The position numbers and the translations under genes are program-made. Of a stretch of DNA of 64,000 bases, positions 51,001 to 62,471 are shown in pieces. Every line of letters starts with the position of its first letter. Position 1 is the first letter of the stretch. Under the pieces are notes generated by a model. That model saw only the letters and a program-made list of their open reading frames with translations. It did not search any database and was not told the origin of the DNA. Source of the stretch: Endocalyx cinctus (lineage: Eukaryota > Ascomycota > Sordariomycetes > Amphisphaeriales > Apiosporaceae); NCBI GenBank assembly GCA_001600455.1, contig BCKC01000001.1:3250441-3314440 (forward strand). Reading direction: 5' to 3'.

Positions 51001-51455
51001 TCCTCAGTTGCGTCTTCCCATGATAACTCGTCCTCTTTTGCCGCCAGGTCGTGCTCCCATTGCCATTCGAAAGCCCTCTGTGCATTACTCAATCGAACCC
51101 ATTGCCAGAACTGGTATACGAACCACTCGTCGATCTCTTCGGGGTGAGGTGCGGTGTCGGTGTATTCAAAGTCGTATGCCGGGGCCTCTTGCTTCGGAAA
51201 CTCGGATACTATGCGTCTTAACTGGGCTAGAGAGAGCGAGTCGGGTGGTTGGTTACTGGGCGCAGCTTGAGCATTTGGAGGGGCAGCATTAGACATTTGG
51301 TTTCGTTGAAGAAAGGGTCTAGTCGGTGGTGGATCTGGTGCAGCTGGTGTATTTTGAGGTCCAGTGTCAGCAATACCGGTATCTGCAACATCTACAGGAT
51401 TCTTTGCAGGATCATCGCTGTCATTGGCAGCTCTCGAAGGCCACAATGAATTCAT
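48079..51455 (-). CDS. ham-2: STRIPAK complex subunit HAM-2/FAR11 (STRIP1/2 homolog)
   Basis: STRIP proteins are scaffold subunits of the STRIPAK phosphatase-kinase complex. In Neurospora HAM-2 is needed for hyphal fusion; in yeast Far11 acts in pheromone arrest. Seven exons: 50728-51455, 50521-50663, 50381-50469, 49470-50321, 49106-49418, 48926-49055 and 48079-48835, giving 1003 residues with the frame kept at all six GT-AG introns. The N-terminal N1221-like domain (about 90-420) shows DEWFVYQFWQWVRLSNAQRAFEW. The linker is Pro/Ser-rich with a long disordered stretch. The C-terminal DUF3402 region includes VPASILEAGELFSKRVRMTR, LLLDSNYLPLVLKLFAHQDI, FFALINYLRIMQKICKNKSH and IKRRRSPP. It is divergent from RRP36. 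Confidence 0.95.
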
Positions 51456-52082
51456 ACTGCCTCGCGTTGTGGGGCTTTGGGGGAAATCTAGTCTAAGGTT
51501 TCATAATGATAATAGAGGGTCTGGATTCGTGATTGCCGAGATATATATAGTAAGAAAGCGGAGAGAATACAAGTTAGTAAAGTTGATAATTGAATATCAC
51601 GAAAACTGTTGGTACAAGGAACCTTGATAGCTATTTGCTACACTAGAAATATCACACACGCGACGAAGCTGTAAATTAAGTGAAGGTGGGATGTAATTGT
51701 ACATACGTAGTATTATGTAATTTATAACCTAATATACGCGTGGACTGCCCAGGTGGTAATTATTGCTGTATTATGTACCTAACAATAGTTGGCAGCACCC
51801 TAAAATTAGCGTTCTTCACCGTTACAGAAGATTCCTAGCGGTGACTGTAAAGCTCCCAGCTGCCCAGCTGCCTCTGAAAACCTGAGAGCTGCTTCAATAC
51901 ACGGCTTATCGATAATTAACTATTCACATTCTCCACTTAATTTTTTGAATGCCCACCTTCTCAAAGGGCATTCTTTTCAGCTTTGAACTCTATTAGAAAT
52001 ATATATATATCTAATCGGACAGACAGTACAACAGCCATAAGCCATTGTTAGAATAGAAATATTCGGTGTGTGCTATTCAATC
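51456..52082. promoter_or_regulatory. Divergent promoter HAM-2 / RRP36
   Basis: 627 bp between opposite start codons, AT-rich with ATATATATAT near 51999-52010. AATTTTTT at 51939-51946, 137 bp before RRP36, resembles the core of the ribosomal-RNA-processing element of yeasts, but such words are common in AT-rich DNA. Confidence 0.45.
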
Positions 52083-53066
52083 ATGGATTCATTCCGTTCA
52101 AATAAACGAAAATCACAATTTGGTGGATTCCAAAGGCGAGTTCGAGCTAGGAGAGAAGAAGAACCAGAGCCCGATTTTGACGAGGATCTTTCCGAGCGAT
52201 CAGAAGAGGGAAGCCAAGAAGATTCCGAAGACGACGATGATGGCTCATCAGAGGAAGAAGACAGTTCAAATGAGGTGGAGGAAGACGAGGACGACGAATC
52301 CGAAGAAGAAGAAGAAGAAGATCCTTCGAAAGCCATAGCCCAGGTATCCTTCGGCGCCCTAGCACGAGCTCAGGAATCCATGCCCAGCTTGCGAGAGAAG
52401 AAAAAGAAGAAAGGCAAAATACAAGATGATGATGAAGAGGAGGAGGACTTCGATGCGCGCAAAAAAACGGACAAATACGCAACCGAGAAAACAAAAACAG
52501 CGACAAAAGAGAAAAAGCCAAGCCGCTCATCCAAGCACGCCCCGACCGAGATGACGAGCAAGCGGCAGGTGAGCCGCAAGCGGGAAGTGGTATCGTACGC
52601 GCGAGTAACGTCGCGGGATCCGCGATTCGACCCGGCCGTCTCCTCTTCCTCGTCCACCGGCGCGGTGAGCGAGGAACGGGCGCGCAAGGCCTACGCTTTC
52701 CTCGACGAGTACCGGCAGTCGGAGATGGCGACCCTGAAGCAGGCGATCAAGAAGGAGAAGTCGGCCGAGGCGAAGGAAGAGCTGAGGAAGAAGCTGACGT
52801 CGATGGAGAGCCGGAGGAAGGCGCAGGAGCGGAAGGACGCGGAACAAGCCGTCGTGGCCGAGCACAGGCGGCGCGAGAAGGAGCTCGTCGCTCAGGGCAA
52901 GAAGCCGTTCTACCTCAAGCGTAGCGAGCAGAAGAAGAAGCTGCTCGTCGACCAATTCGCCAATATGAAGGGCAAGCAGGTCGATCGCGCTATCGAGAGG
53001 AGGCGGAAGAAGACGACTGCCAAGGAGCGGAAGAATATGCCGACCGAGAGACGACATGTGGGGTGA
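52083..53066 (+). CDS. RRP36: rRNA biogenesis protein Rrp36
   Basis: Rrp36 belongs to the small-subunit processome and is needed for early cleavages of pre-18S rRNA in the nucleolus. It is a single-exon gene of 327 residues starting at the ATG at 52083. Residues 20-90 are extremely acidic (long Glu/Asp/Ser runs), and KAIAQVSFGALARAQ follows, a family hallmark. The conserved C-terminal domain (about 155-327) shows SRDPRFDPAVSS, AYAFLDEYRQSEM, KKPFYLKRSEQKKKLL and DRAIERRRKKTTAKERKNMP. Codon third positions shift from mixed to almost all G/C at about 52540. Confidence 0.95.
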   Translation: MDSFRSNKRKSQFGGFQRRVRARREEEPEPDFDEDLSERSEEGSQEDSEDDDDGSSEEEDSSNEVEEDEDDESEEEEEEDPSKAIAQVSFGALARAQESMPSLREKKKKKGKIQDDDEEEEDFDARKKTDKYATEKTKTATKEKKPSRSSKHAPTEMTSKRQVSRKREVVSYARVTSRDPRFDPAVSSSSSTGAVSEERARKAYAFLDEYRQSEMATLKQAIKKEKSAEAKEELRKKLTSMESRRKAQERKDAEQAVVAEHRRREKELVAQGKKPFYLKRSEQKKKLLVDQFANMKGKQVDRAIERRRKKTTAKERKNMPTERRHVG

Positions 53067-53403
53067 CGGGATAGCGAGGAGCTGATCCCAGGCATATTCT
53101 ACGTTATAGTTATTGGGCTCAAGAGGTGATTTGTTGTGATTATTTTAGCGTAGGCGAGAAGGTCTATTCTATCTATTGATACACCCCATTATATCCCTGG
53201 TCTTTGCAATTCGCTTTAATATATTTATACAGTGATGCCAGTCTACATCCATCCGCCGTCATTTTTCTCTACAGTACATGACATGATCTATATGAGATAT
53301 ACGTGATTTAATTTATAGGTTGGTACTGTTTGCTGTGCAGGCATGTGCTAAACACTTTCACGTATGAAATGCATACCGACAGCACTAGATCTTTTCCGTT
53401 GAA
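53067..53403. other. Convergent intergenic spacer
   Basis: 337 AT-rich bases between the 3' ends of RRP36 and COQ8. No feature other than 3' UTR is expected. Confidence 0.6.
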
Positions 53404-55659
53404 TCAGGGCTTGACCCCAATTTTGTCTAATGCGTGTTCAAACATATCTCGGCACCTAACTTGGCTACCTAGCCTTGCACAGAGGAGGAAGGCACCGCTG
53501 AGCTTACGGTGCAATGAGTACGTCTCCTCGGGCGGCGGGCTCAGCCTCTCGCGGATCATGATCGGGATGAGGGCCTTGACGCGTTCGGTAATGGTCTGGT
53601 CTCGGAAGTCGTAAACATCGGGCGCCGAAACGAGGAACGGCTCCGCGAGGGTTAGGATAGAGGCCACGTGGGCGTCAAGCATGGCCTTGCTCTCGTGGCC
53701 CGTCAGGTAGCCCAACTGCTCGGACAAGGACTTCACGCCGGCCTTGTCGGTGCGTGACGCCGCCGCCAAGAGGCGTACGTACAGCGTCACGAATTCCTGG
53801 GGAAACTCGCGAGAGGCACCGAAATCGAGGAGCTCGAGCTTGTTCGTTCGCGCGTTGTAAAGAAAGTTGGTCCAGTTGGGATCCGTCTGCATGAATCGGA
53901 ACTCGCAAATCTCACGTAGGCAGAGACGCAGAATCTGCGTCCCGATCCAATCTCTCTGCTCTTGCGTGAGAGAGCCCAATGTCCGCGTCACACCGGTGCC
54001 ATCCATAAACTCCATCGTGAGGACATGCTTTCCTGATGCTTCGAGGTATATTTCAGGCACGGAAAAGACATCTGGTTCATCACTTAGAAGTTCTTTGTAC
54101 TTTCGACCACACTCAGCTTCTCGCTCGTAGTTGCATTCCCAACCCAGCTCCGTCCGCGCGTTGTCAATAGTTTTGTTGAGATAAAGACCCTTGGGAAGCA
54201 TCTTTGAGGCGGTTAGAAGCATAGATAGGTTATCAAGATCCGAGTTAATCGAATCGGCGACTCCCGGAAACTGAATCTTCACGGCAACCTTCTTGCCGGA
54301 AGATTTAAGCGTTGCACGATGAACTTGTCCGATCGAGGCGGCTGCTATAGGCGTCTCCTCGAATTCGCCAAATAGATCGCGCCACTCGGGCCCCAAGCTA
54401 GCCGTTAGAACACGATCGCGCTGCCACGACGGCATGTAGTCCGCACGGTCTTGTACTCGCTGGAGAACCTCTTGTATCGGCCCGGGGAGCATCTTTGCGT
54501 CCTGGAAGCTCATCATCTGACCGAGCTTGAGAGCGGCGCCGCGCATCCTCGAGAGTTTGGCTACCATCCTCTCCATGTTTCCGGGACTGAGCAATACGGA
54601 CCCCTCTCCGCCTCCACCGAACCCTCTGCTGATGCTTTCACTAATCGCACCGCCGAGCATGCCAGCTGCTAAACCACCGTAATTCCACAGCCTACTTAGT
54701 CGTGTGGCTGGGACCTTCGACTCTTGCAAAACATACTTTGGCTTCAAACTTTCAACCTGTGGGGACAATTCTGGTATAGGGCGTTGTTCTTTGGTAGAAT
54801 CATATTCTTTATTCAATAATGTTTCGTTGGCTCTTTGAATGCTTTCATCCACTGTGTGCTTAGATTCTGGCACCTGGCGCTGTGGGGTTTCTTGTGCGGA
54901 TTCGAGAGATGGCCTGATTTTGTCTGTAACAGTGTCTTCTAGACCTTGATTTATCTTTTTAATTTCAGATTGAGGCTCAGGATCTTTTGTTTGAAGTTTT
55001 GGCTTGTCGTGCCCAAAATCTTTAAACCAGCTGGGCGTAGCAGGCGCTCTTTTGGGTCGTATTGAGCCTATACCATCTTTCACATCTCCTATCATTTGTG
55101 ATCCACGGGTCGTGTGGAAGATATTGATATTAACATCCGGCGGAACATCGGCAACATCCGGGGCTATTATTGGCGCTGAAACTGGAGGGTCATCTTCACT
55201 TTCCTCGATCCTTTTCTTATCCTCCTTTAACTGTCCCAGGATAGCGCTTTTATCTGGCTGTATCCTGGCAAGGCGCTGAGCTACCGCGTTCTCATATGGT
55301 GAGCTATGACGAAACAGATTTCGATGCACATCCTCCTGTGCCGCTGCCGGCGTCTTAAAATCACCAGATTGTGAGCTCTTCAAGCCACTTTCAGATGAAT
55401 ATGACTTTGTAGTCCCCGAGCTAGGTTGCTGCGGTACATCCCGAAGCGGTTGTTCTTCATTGTCCGGCGGAATGGGCGGATCACCAGAAGGTTCCTCCTG
55501 TGCTGGTGTTGGCCGCTGTTCTTTAAATGATCTTATTATGCTTGATGTCTGGCCATAGCGATCAATCTGCCGCGATCGGAGCTGTATATGCTTCGAAGCA
55601 ACACCCCTGGAAGCTTTGACAACGAAAGCTAAATCGATGACTATATCGGCGAACCTCAT
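53404..55659 (-). CDS. COQ8: Coq8 (ABC1/ADCK atypical kinase-like) for ubiquinone biosynthesis
   Basis: Coq8 is a mitochondrial ATPase and kinase-like protein that supports the coenzyme Q biosynthetic complex. It is a single exon of 751 residues. A basic N-terminus (KASRGVASKHIQLRSRQIDR) is a likely mitochondrial presequence, and about 290 Pro/Ser/Gln-rich residues precede the conserved part. The KxGQ motif LKLGQMMSF is near 378. The Ala-rich loop AAASIGQVHRA, which replaces the P-loop, is near 438. Other blocks are the catalytic Lys in VAVKIQFPG near 460, FRFMQTDPNWTNFLY near 590 and LLDFGASREF near 611. The second half is G/C-ending in codon third positions while the 5' third is not. It converges with RRP36. 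Confidence 0.95.
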   Translation of the reverse strand: MRFADIVIDLAFVVKASRGVASKHIQLRSRQIDRYGQTSSIIRSFKEQRPTPAQEEPSGDPPIPPDNEEQPLRDVPQQPSSGTTKSYSSESGLKSSQSGDFKTPAAAQEDVHRNLFRHSSPYENAVAQRLARIQPDKSAILGQLKEDKKRIEESEDDPPVSAPIIAPDVADVPPDVNINIFHTTRGSQMIGDVKDGIGSIRPKRAPATPSWFKDFGHDKPKLQTKDPEPQSEIKKINQGLEDTVTDKIRPSLESAQETPQRQVPESKHTVDESIQRANETLLNKEYDSTKEQRPIPELSPQVESLKPKYVLQESKVPATRLSRLWNYGGLAAGMLGGAISESISRGFGGGGEGSVLLSPGNMERMVAKLSRMRGAALKLGQMMSFQDAKMLPGPIQEVLQRVQDRADYMPSWQRDRVLTASLGPEWRDLFGEFEETPIAAASIGQVHRATLKSSGKKVAVKIQFPGVADSINSDLDNLSMLLTASKMLPKGLYLNKTIDNARTELGWECNYEREAECGRKYKELLSDEPDVFSVPEIYLEASGKHVLTMEFMDGTGVTRTLGSLTQEQRDWIGTQILRLCLREICEFRFMQTDPNWTNFLYNARTNKLELLDFGASREFPQEFVTLYVRLLAAASRTDKAGVKSLSEQLGYLTGHESKAMLDAHVASILTLAEPFLVSAPDVYDFRDQTITERVKALIPIMIRERLSPPPEETYSLHRKLSGAFLLCARLGSQVRCRDMFEHALDKIGVKP

Positions 55660-56014
55660 CGTGACTGCTTATAACAGCAACAGTAGAAAAATCTGATTTT
55701 CATTGCATCTGAGATCCATTATATCATCGTTTCATCTCAAATTTCGATTATCATCACGAATTTATTGATTTTGTTGCTAGAATAAAAAGATAAAGTATAA
55801 AAACTCAAACTTGAAGCTGGAATTCAAACACTTGAGAAAATCTCAATTTTGAATTTCTGATCATAAGCTTACGCCACAATGTGGCTGGTGCAGTTTTGGT
55901 CTGTCTAGAGCAGGAGAATAGATACTTCATTCATTTCTACTATGTCGAGGTGATAGTTCCAAATTATCAATTTCGGCAGATCTATTTGAATTTATATTAA
56001 GCTCATTCAGTTAA
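55660..56014. other. Intergenic spacer between COQ8 and UTP13
   Basis: 355 AT-rich bases: promoter of COQ8 and 3' UTR of UTP13, both on the minus strand. No specific element was recognised. Confidence 0.55.
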
Positions 56015-58857
56015 CTATGTCATTATAACGTCCGCTTCTCCAGGTCCCTCTTCTATGCTCGGTGCGAGAGTATCCATGGCTCGCAGGGTATATTCTACCA
56101 AATAGCTTTCATCAACTAATTCTTCCATCCTCTTGTAATGCCTTTCCGTATATACTTTAAGGGCATTTAGCACCTCTTTTAAGTTCTTTTGTCCTCGAGC
56201 CCCCTTTACCGATAGACTTGATAGGCGAGAAGCCGGATAGCTCTTAGCGATAGTCCAGAGTATACGCTGGGCCATAGGCGCTGTTCGAGCATTCGTATTC
56301 CAATCTCTCAATCTCAGAAGGAGAAGGAATAACTGCTCGTCAGAGAGCGATGCAAGGACTTCATCAACAGCTTTTAGGCTAGAGTAACTATCAGGATCTG
56401 GTGTTTTCGAGTTGACTACCTTTTCGAAAAGACCCTGAAGTTTGCGTGGGTGGTTGAGCTGGAGGGCTAGCGTGATGGCCTCGCGGTAAGCCCCCACATA
56501 TTCGTAGTTATCAAGCTCTTGCTCCTGTTCAATGAATCTAAGGGTTGCTTCGTTCGATGCCATTTGGGTCTCCGTCGACGTATCCTTCCAGAAAGTGACG
56601 GTTGAGTCGCCGCTACCAGATACGAGCATATTGGTTTCAGGGTGAACAGCAAGAGTCCATACGCGATCCTCGTGGTTATCTAGTGTGCACTCATTCTCTC
56701 CCGAGTTCACGTCCCAGACCTTGACCAGACCATCACCACCGGCACTCGCTACAAGAATCGGCTTTTTGTTGCGTTCTTCTTTAGGCGGAAGATTTAACCA
56801 AACGACTTTGAGAACGCTGTTTGAGTGGCCCTCGAATGTTCTCAAACAAGAATAGTCTGTCAGGCTCCATAGCTTGACAGTTTTATCTCCGCTCCCAGTA
56901 AGAACCACACCTTTCCCAGCTACGGATCCCTGCTCGCCCTGAAGAACGGGCATATCGGGAAGAGCAAAGCATACAGACCAGACTCCTCTTCGGTGGCCGC
57001 GAAGAATTCCTTGCACTTCGCCTTCTAATACCGACCATATTTTCACTGTTTTATCCTGTGAAGCTGATGCAAACAGCTGCGATGAGGCGTTCACGTCAAT
57101 TGCGTTTATATCTTTTTCGTGTGCTTTTCTTGTATAGGCAGCTCTGAGTGTCGATTTTGTTCCCTTTTGCTGCTCTTTCGGGATTTCCCACTTTTTTATC
57201 GTCTGATCAGAAGAACCCGTGACGAGGAATTGCGGTGGGTAATCCAGTGGACTGGCGTGGGCTTTTGAGCCTTCGACAGGCCGGGCCCTGGGAAATGCGA
57301 CTGCGCTCACAGATTCGGCATGACCGGAAAATGTTGCCCAGCATATGTACGAGTTGTTAGCTGGATCAACTTTCCAGATCTTAGCAGTATTGTCCTTCGC
57401 GCCTGTCGCAACCCAGTGACCAGACCAATCAACATCGAGGGATATGATAATATCTTCATGTCCCTTGAGTAAGGCAATATCTTGACCAAAATACTCAGAA
57501 GATACCAGCGTATCCGAGCTATCGCCAGGTTCACCTACCGAAACAATCCGAATGTCTTCAGAATTTGTCGCCAGCGCCATTAGTGAGTGATCGGGCAACA
57601 AGTATCGTAGGTCAATGATATCATCGTGAGTTCCCGATATGCGCCGAAAGGGTTCAAGCGGCTCAAGCCGACCAGAGCCATCGACATCCGACGGAGGCTC
57701 AAATAAAGCAATCGTATAGTCAACCTGCACACAAGCGATGAAAGGCAGCGATGGCCTATAGATAGCAGCGGTGAAAGCCTCCGTTTCAGCCTTTGGTTTT
57801 TGCTCCTTTGTCAACTCTTGACCGGTCTCCGTAGCCCATAGTCTCAGGCAACCATTTGCTCCAGCCGTGTAGGTAAGCTGGCCGTCTCCAATAAACCCTA
57901 CAGCTTCGACCAGTTCAAAACACGGAACAACCCTCCTCGGTTTCCAAGACCTCGCATCCCACCAAATTATTGTTTTGTCTCTACCGGAGGTAACCAATGT
58001 GTTTTGCGCATCCGAGTAATCGAGCCCTTGTACGTCTGAGACGTGAGAGTCAAGGTTCGCTACGACGTTCCTCTTGTGTAAATCCCATATGCGTATTTTC
58101 CCATCTTGAGTGCCTGAAGCAAGTCTGAATCTTATTGTAGAAGACTCTGCATCCTCAGACTCATCAGCCTGGCCTTTTGACTTCCTCCGTTTTTCCTTTT
58201 GACTTCCAGACTCTTGTTGTTTGCTCGAACCAGCAGCAATCTCAAAAAAATGGAGAGCCGAGACAAGTACGCTTGGTCCTCGGAATGTATGCGTGACGTA
58301 GGCACCGTTAATATCCCAAACTTTCACAGATCCATCCGTACCACCTGTAGCGAGCAGCGTGCTTGTTTTATCTACAGCAAGGACCACGACAGGAGTTGCA
58401 TGAGGTTTCAATGAACGGACTAGCTGGGCTTCGATGGCGTTGGCATCCGGTGCTATTTGTAGGGTATATATACGCATTGAGAGCGATCGAGAACATATTA
58501 TAAGGTGGGAAGCAGAAGGAGTCACTGTGGACAAATAAGATCAGTTTCATATTCCGTAATATATTATACACATGGATGGAAATGACATACAAGTTAAGGT
58601 AGATATCAATTCGCCATCCTATACATATATTGTCAGTTTACAGTATTTATACTTAAGTGGGTGTTTCTGGTAGGACAAACCCCTTCGATTTTAGCTAGAT
58701 GCTTTCCAGTCTTCAGGTCGGTCAAGATGGCATCCTCCCCCAAAGTTGTGGCTAATATTCGTGCGCCATTCTCGATTGCGATTGAACCACCTGTATATAC
58801 AGGTTGAATAACATGGGCCGGGTCAAAAGTTGTTTTAAAGGGTGTCTTGGTAGCCAT
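56015..58857 (-). CDS. UTP13: U3 snoRNP protein Utp13 (TBL3), WD40 repeats plus Utp13 C-terminal domain
   Basis: Utp13 is part of the UTP-B subcomplex of the small-subunit processome in the nucleolus. Exons 58681-58857, 58591-58618 (28 nt) and 56015-58524 give 904 residues. The donors are GTTTGT and GTATGT. Tandem beta-propeller repeats cover about 15-720, with many WD signatures: GGTDGSVKVWD, GTQDGKIRIWD, SGRDKTIIWWD, GAKDNTAKIW, GSSDQTIKKWE, ASQDKTVKIW, GSGDKTVKLW and GSGDSTVTFWK. A helical Utp13 domain follows (YREAITLALQLNHPRKLQGL, LFLLLLRLRDWNTNARTAPM) up to the Glu-rich end. AAATTTTT at 58952-58959 lies about 95 bp upstream of the start. Confidence 0.96.
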
Positions 58858-59471
58858 TTTTACTTATATTAACATGTTGTGATATTATAAACTGAAAGAC
58901 CATCTGCGAAGGATCTTGTCGCAGTAACCAAGAGCAAGCGGGATGTTCCAGAAATTTTTGAGATTATGCATATCGATAAAGAATGATAAGTACTTTATCG
59001 CTGAGCTAGTAGAAACCCACAGACAATGGCGCCTCTAGAAACACCCATGCAGCCATGACCGCTATGGCTAGGTACATTACTTTTGGGACCCCACTGTACC
59101 AAGCAGTAACTATAGGCCTAATCATTGTGGCTAGTGCATCTGCATATTGTGAATCTTGTAATGGGTGAGATACAGAAAAGCATTCACCCACTCATCCAAG
59201 TTATCTATTTCATCAATCAAATTATTTCTTCCTTTTGACCAATGATAATGTTTATGTAAACCTGTAGACTGGATATTCTTATATATCCATCTTCAGTTTC
59301 TATACAGAATAGTACTTTATTCTTGATGAATTTCAGGTCTACTTAAAACAAGAAACAGTGTCAAAGACTCACTCACTTAGGTGCCTATACTAAAGAAAGA
59401 CACACATACGATGCATTCATTCCCCTGAAGAAACAACTTCATAAGCATCGAGAGAGTATCCTGACCTCATC
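58858..59471. promoter_or_regulatory. Divergent promoter UTP13 / unknown protein
   Basis: 614 bp between opposite start codons, AT-rich. The RRPE-like word AAATTTTT is at 58952-58959. A small open frame on the minus strand near 59006-59191 has no support. Confidence 0.45.
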
Positions 59472-61249
59472 ATGGGAAGATTCGAGCCTCTAACTTCATT
59501 GGCCCTGGTATGAAACCATAGTCATCATTATATTTACGTTACTAATATAATCCTACTGTATCTTATAGGGTCGTTCACCATATGATGGCGTCGTGGAGGG
59601 TGAGGGTGAACCAGACCCCCATGAACCAGAAAAGCAATATGATGACACAGGTCGTATCGTGAATCCTGAGACTCGCCATATCATCAAGGATGTCATACGT
59701 GCCCATAATGAAGTCATGCTCGTTATAGGTGTAGCCGAACCGGAAAATCCTAGCGCTAATGCTGCTGATGTTGAATCCGCGCAACAACACTACGAGTATG
59801 AGAGCAACACGGGCAGGGATGCCATCCGTCTTGGGAGGACTCTCATCACGGCTGGCGTCTGGGGGCTTCACGGAATAAGACAGCGTATTATCGTAAGACA
59901 TGATCTTTCAGGACGCTTTGGGCAAAGTGCTAATTCTTCCTTGCTATAGGTGTATAGGAATCGAGCTGATGTTTCATTTCTTCAACTTTTACGCACAGAG
60001 CGAGCCAGTCGTTCCACTTCAAGTTTATACTTTGCTGGGATGCCCTCCTGCATGATATTATTATCTAGCAGAAGATTTTTAGATTTTCAGTCAATCCGGG
60101 GCCATAGATTGTGAGATTACATTCCTCTTCTTCATCATCGTCATCATTGTGAACTAGTTTAACGCTTCTTCTTGCAGGTACGAAGCTGCCTTCTCATACT
60201 TTCAATTCCATGTGCAACTATTTTGCACTATGCAAAGTCTTGACTTGATACCAGCATCTCGGTGGTTCCCCAATCTTGGATTCTTCATTCCATTCACTAC
60301 CCACTCACCATTTGTAGCACCCCCCGCGCCTGAATCGCTGAGCACTTCGAGTCTATGTAGTTGGGTTGGAAAGCTCGCCGTAAATCTTGCACCATATGCT
60401 GCCCTGTATGCATTCGAAATAGTTGCGCAATGGGTATACCTACAAATAGATTGGAACGTCATGAAGCGCCTTCCAAGACCCTTCCCAGGGCCCCTCCTCG
60501 GCGCTCGCTCCTCTCTAATACCAGTAGGCACCCGAAGACAAGCTATTGTGGAATCGCCGACGCTTGGGGCTGCGGACCGCGAAATACGGCATACTCCTCC
60601 TTTAGAACCGGTCGTACCCACTACGCTGGAGCTAGATAATCAAGCAAATGGCGGCGAAGCAATTCCCGTTGGGACTATCAGACGGCAAGGTACCTTCTCG
60701 AGCCGAGGAGGCGAGGATTATGCGAGCGACGAAGAAGATGCGGAGATGGTCAACCCGACTCTTATAAGTTTTGATGTTGATACCAGCGAGTCAACCGAGC
60801 CGCCCACCGGTGTCTGGTCCGCTGAACTACGACCCAGCGCCAGCAGCGATGCAAGACCACAGAACAAGGAAACTCCAATCTACGTCGTAAATCTCCTTAC
60901 CGCCCTACCTTCCCGTTTTGCCTCTGAGATCATCGCCAAAAGTATAATGAAGCTTCTGTTTCTCCCTGCTGAAACTGTCGTATACAGGGCTGTAGCACGC
61001 GCATTTTCGCGTAGCAGGGGTCTACCGCTCGGTAGTATAGCCAGTCCAAATCCCCTGGATGGATTCTCATGGAGAGTAGCACTCAATTTTGTGCAATTAG
61101 AGATGGTCCGGTTTCTCATATCAGGCGAGATATGGGCCCTTACTACTGTAGTTTCTCAGTGGCTACACGTCACCGAAGAACAATGGAAAGAAATACACGA
61201 TGAAGAGGAAGCGGAGGAAGTTCGACGGGCCATAGGCGGTGAAAATTGA
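59472..61249 (+). CDS. Unrecognised protein, 530 residues, possibly membrane-associated
   Basis: Four exons, 59472-59507, 59569-59892, 59950-60110 and 60178-61249, join in frame through GT-AG introns with CTAAT-like branch points. I do not recognise the family. The N-terminal 60 residues are acidic and Pro-rich (EGEGEPDPHEPEKQYDD). GRDAIRLGRTLITAGVWGL could be a short amphipathic or membrane helix near 95-115. VNLAPYAALYAFEIVAQWVYL near 245 and IMKLLFLPAETVVY and LNFVQLEMVRFLISGEIWAL near 430-500 are moderately hydrophobic and may be membrane-bound. The centre is disordered and acidic. The C-terminus is Glu-rich (EEAEEVRRAIGG). Splicing and composition support a real gene, but no function is offered. 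Confidence 0.7.
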
Positions 61250-62420
61250 AGAGACAGGTTTTCCATGTATAAATTAAAAAGCACGGGGAGCAGCTCTATT
61301 CGACGCCACATATCTCACACCCCCCTCCCCCCTTTTGGGAGGTTTGAGATTTTCGGTGCAATTTCTAAGGAAAGAAATCAAGCACAAATAATTATGAGGA
61401 TCTAGAATTTATGGGAATGTATTATACATGAATATGGGATGTTTCAGCCTTTTGACGATATTTTGTCGGGACGAAGACTACCACCAAAAGAAAGCTAGTC
61501 TTTCAAGTGCACAAGTCATCGCACCAGCACTGATGTTTCTTCGAAGGGTCCATTTGAAAACACCGCTCAGCAGTGCCGAAACTGTCCTGTCAGCGTAAGC
61601 GGTCTGACACGTTGCTTATTTAGTCTAATGAGGAACCGTCAAAATTAGGACAAGAGCTGAATAGGTAGGAAGATACCTGCGCGAGGTTTTGTTGAATCGG
61701 TCTGTCATGAAGGTTAGCGTCGACACCCCTACAATACGCCTAATTACGTAGGTGTAGCATGCACTAGTTAGATCGTCAGGCCCAATAGAAATTTAGAGCA
61801 AGTTCATAGCCAGGGGTAACCAATCAGTCTCCGGATTTACTTTTTGACGTCGAATTGGGGCAAAGCAGACTGGTAGATACATACATATGTAAGAGAAGAG
61901 AACATCATATGACTTTTGCATGATTGAAATGCTAGGCGTAGTCTAGACCACGTACATGGTCCTTCGTGATAGGTCAATGATACGTAGTATAGAATTTGAA
62001 TTTTCCCATTGCTGATATGTATGAGAAGAGTTTTCCTTCAAACCAAGATTCGACGATATCATCATACATTTTCTAATATGAGTCAAGTTAGCTTTTTTGG
62101 GGGCTTACGTAAACGTATAGCTGGTTGGTTATACGTATGGATATGCAACTCTTTTAATAGGTTCCCAAAAAGAGAAAGCAAGTGTTTCGTACCAACTATT
62201 CAAGTTGTGTTCTGTCCCAGTAATTGTCAATGTGGATCAACCCATCATGACTTAGTATACAAGTATTGATAATTTCTGGGATATATCATGTCCCGCTGTC
62301 CTGTCCCGAACGAATTCTCTAGTCGCGGAGTTGGAGGGGGCATCTAGCGGGGCCCCCTTATAATTTACGTGGGGAACATGAGTTTTGTTCGTAATGCATT
62401 TATGGGGATATATGGAGAAT

Positions 62421-62471
62421 GGGGAGGGAAGGGGGGGAGGTAAAGGGGGGGAAGGGGAGGGGGGGGGGGGG
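62421..62471 (+). repeat. G-rich tract with quadruplex potential
   Basis: Runs of 4, 3, 7, 7, 4 and 13 G separated by one to four A/T-containing bases. This satisfies the usual G-quadruplex pattern. It lies 1.2 kb after the unknown protein gene. Confidence 0.85.
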
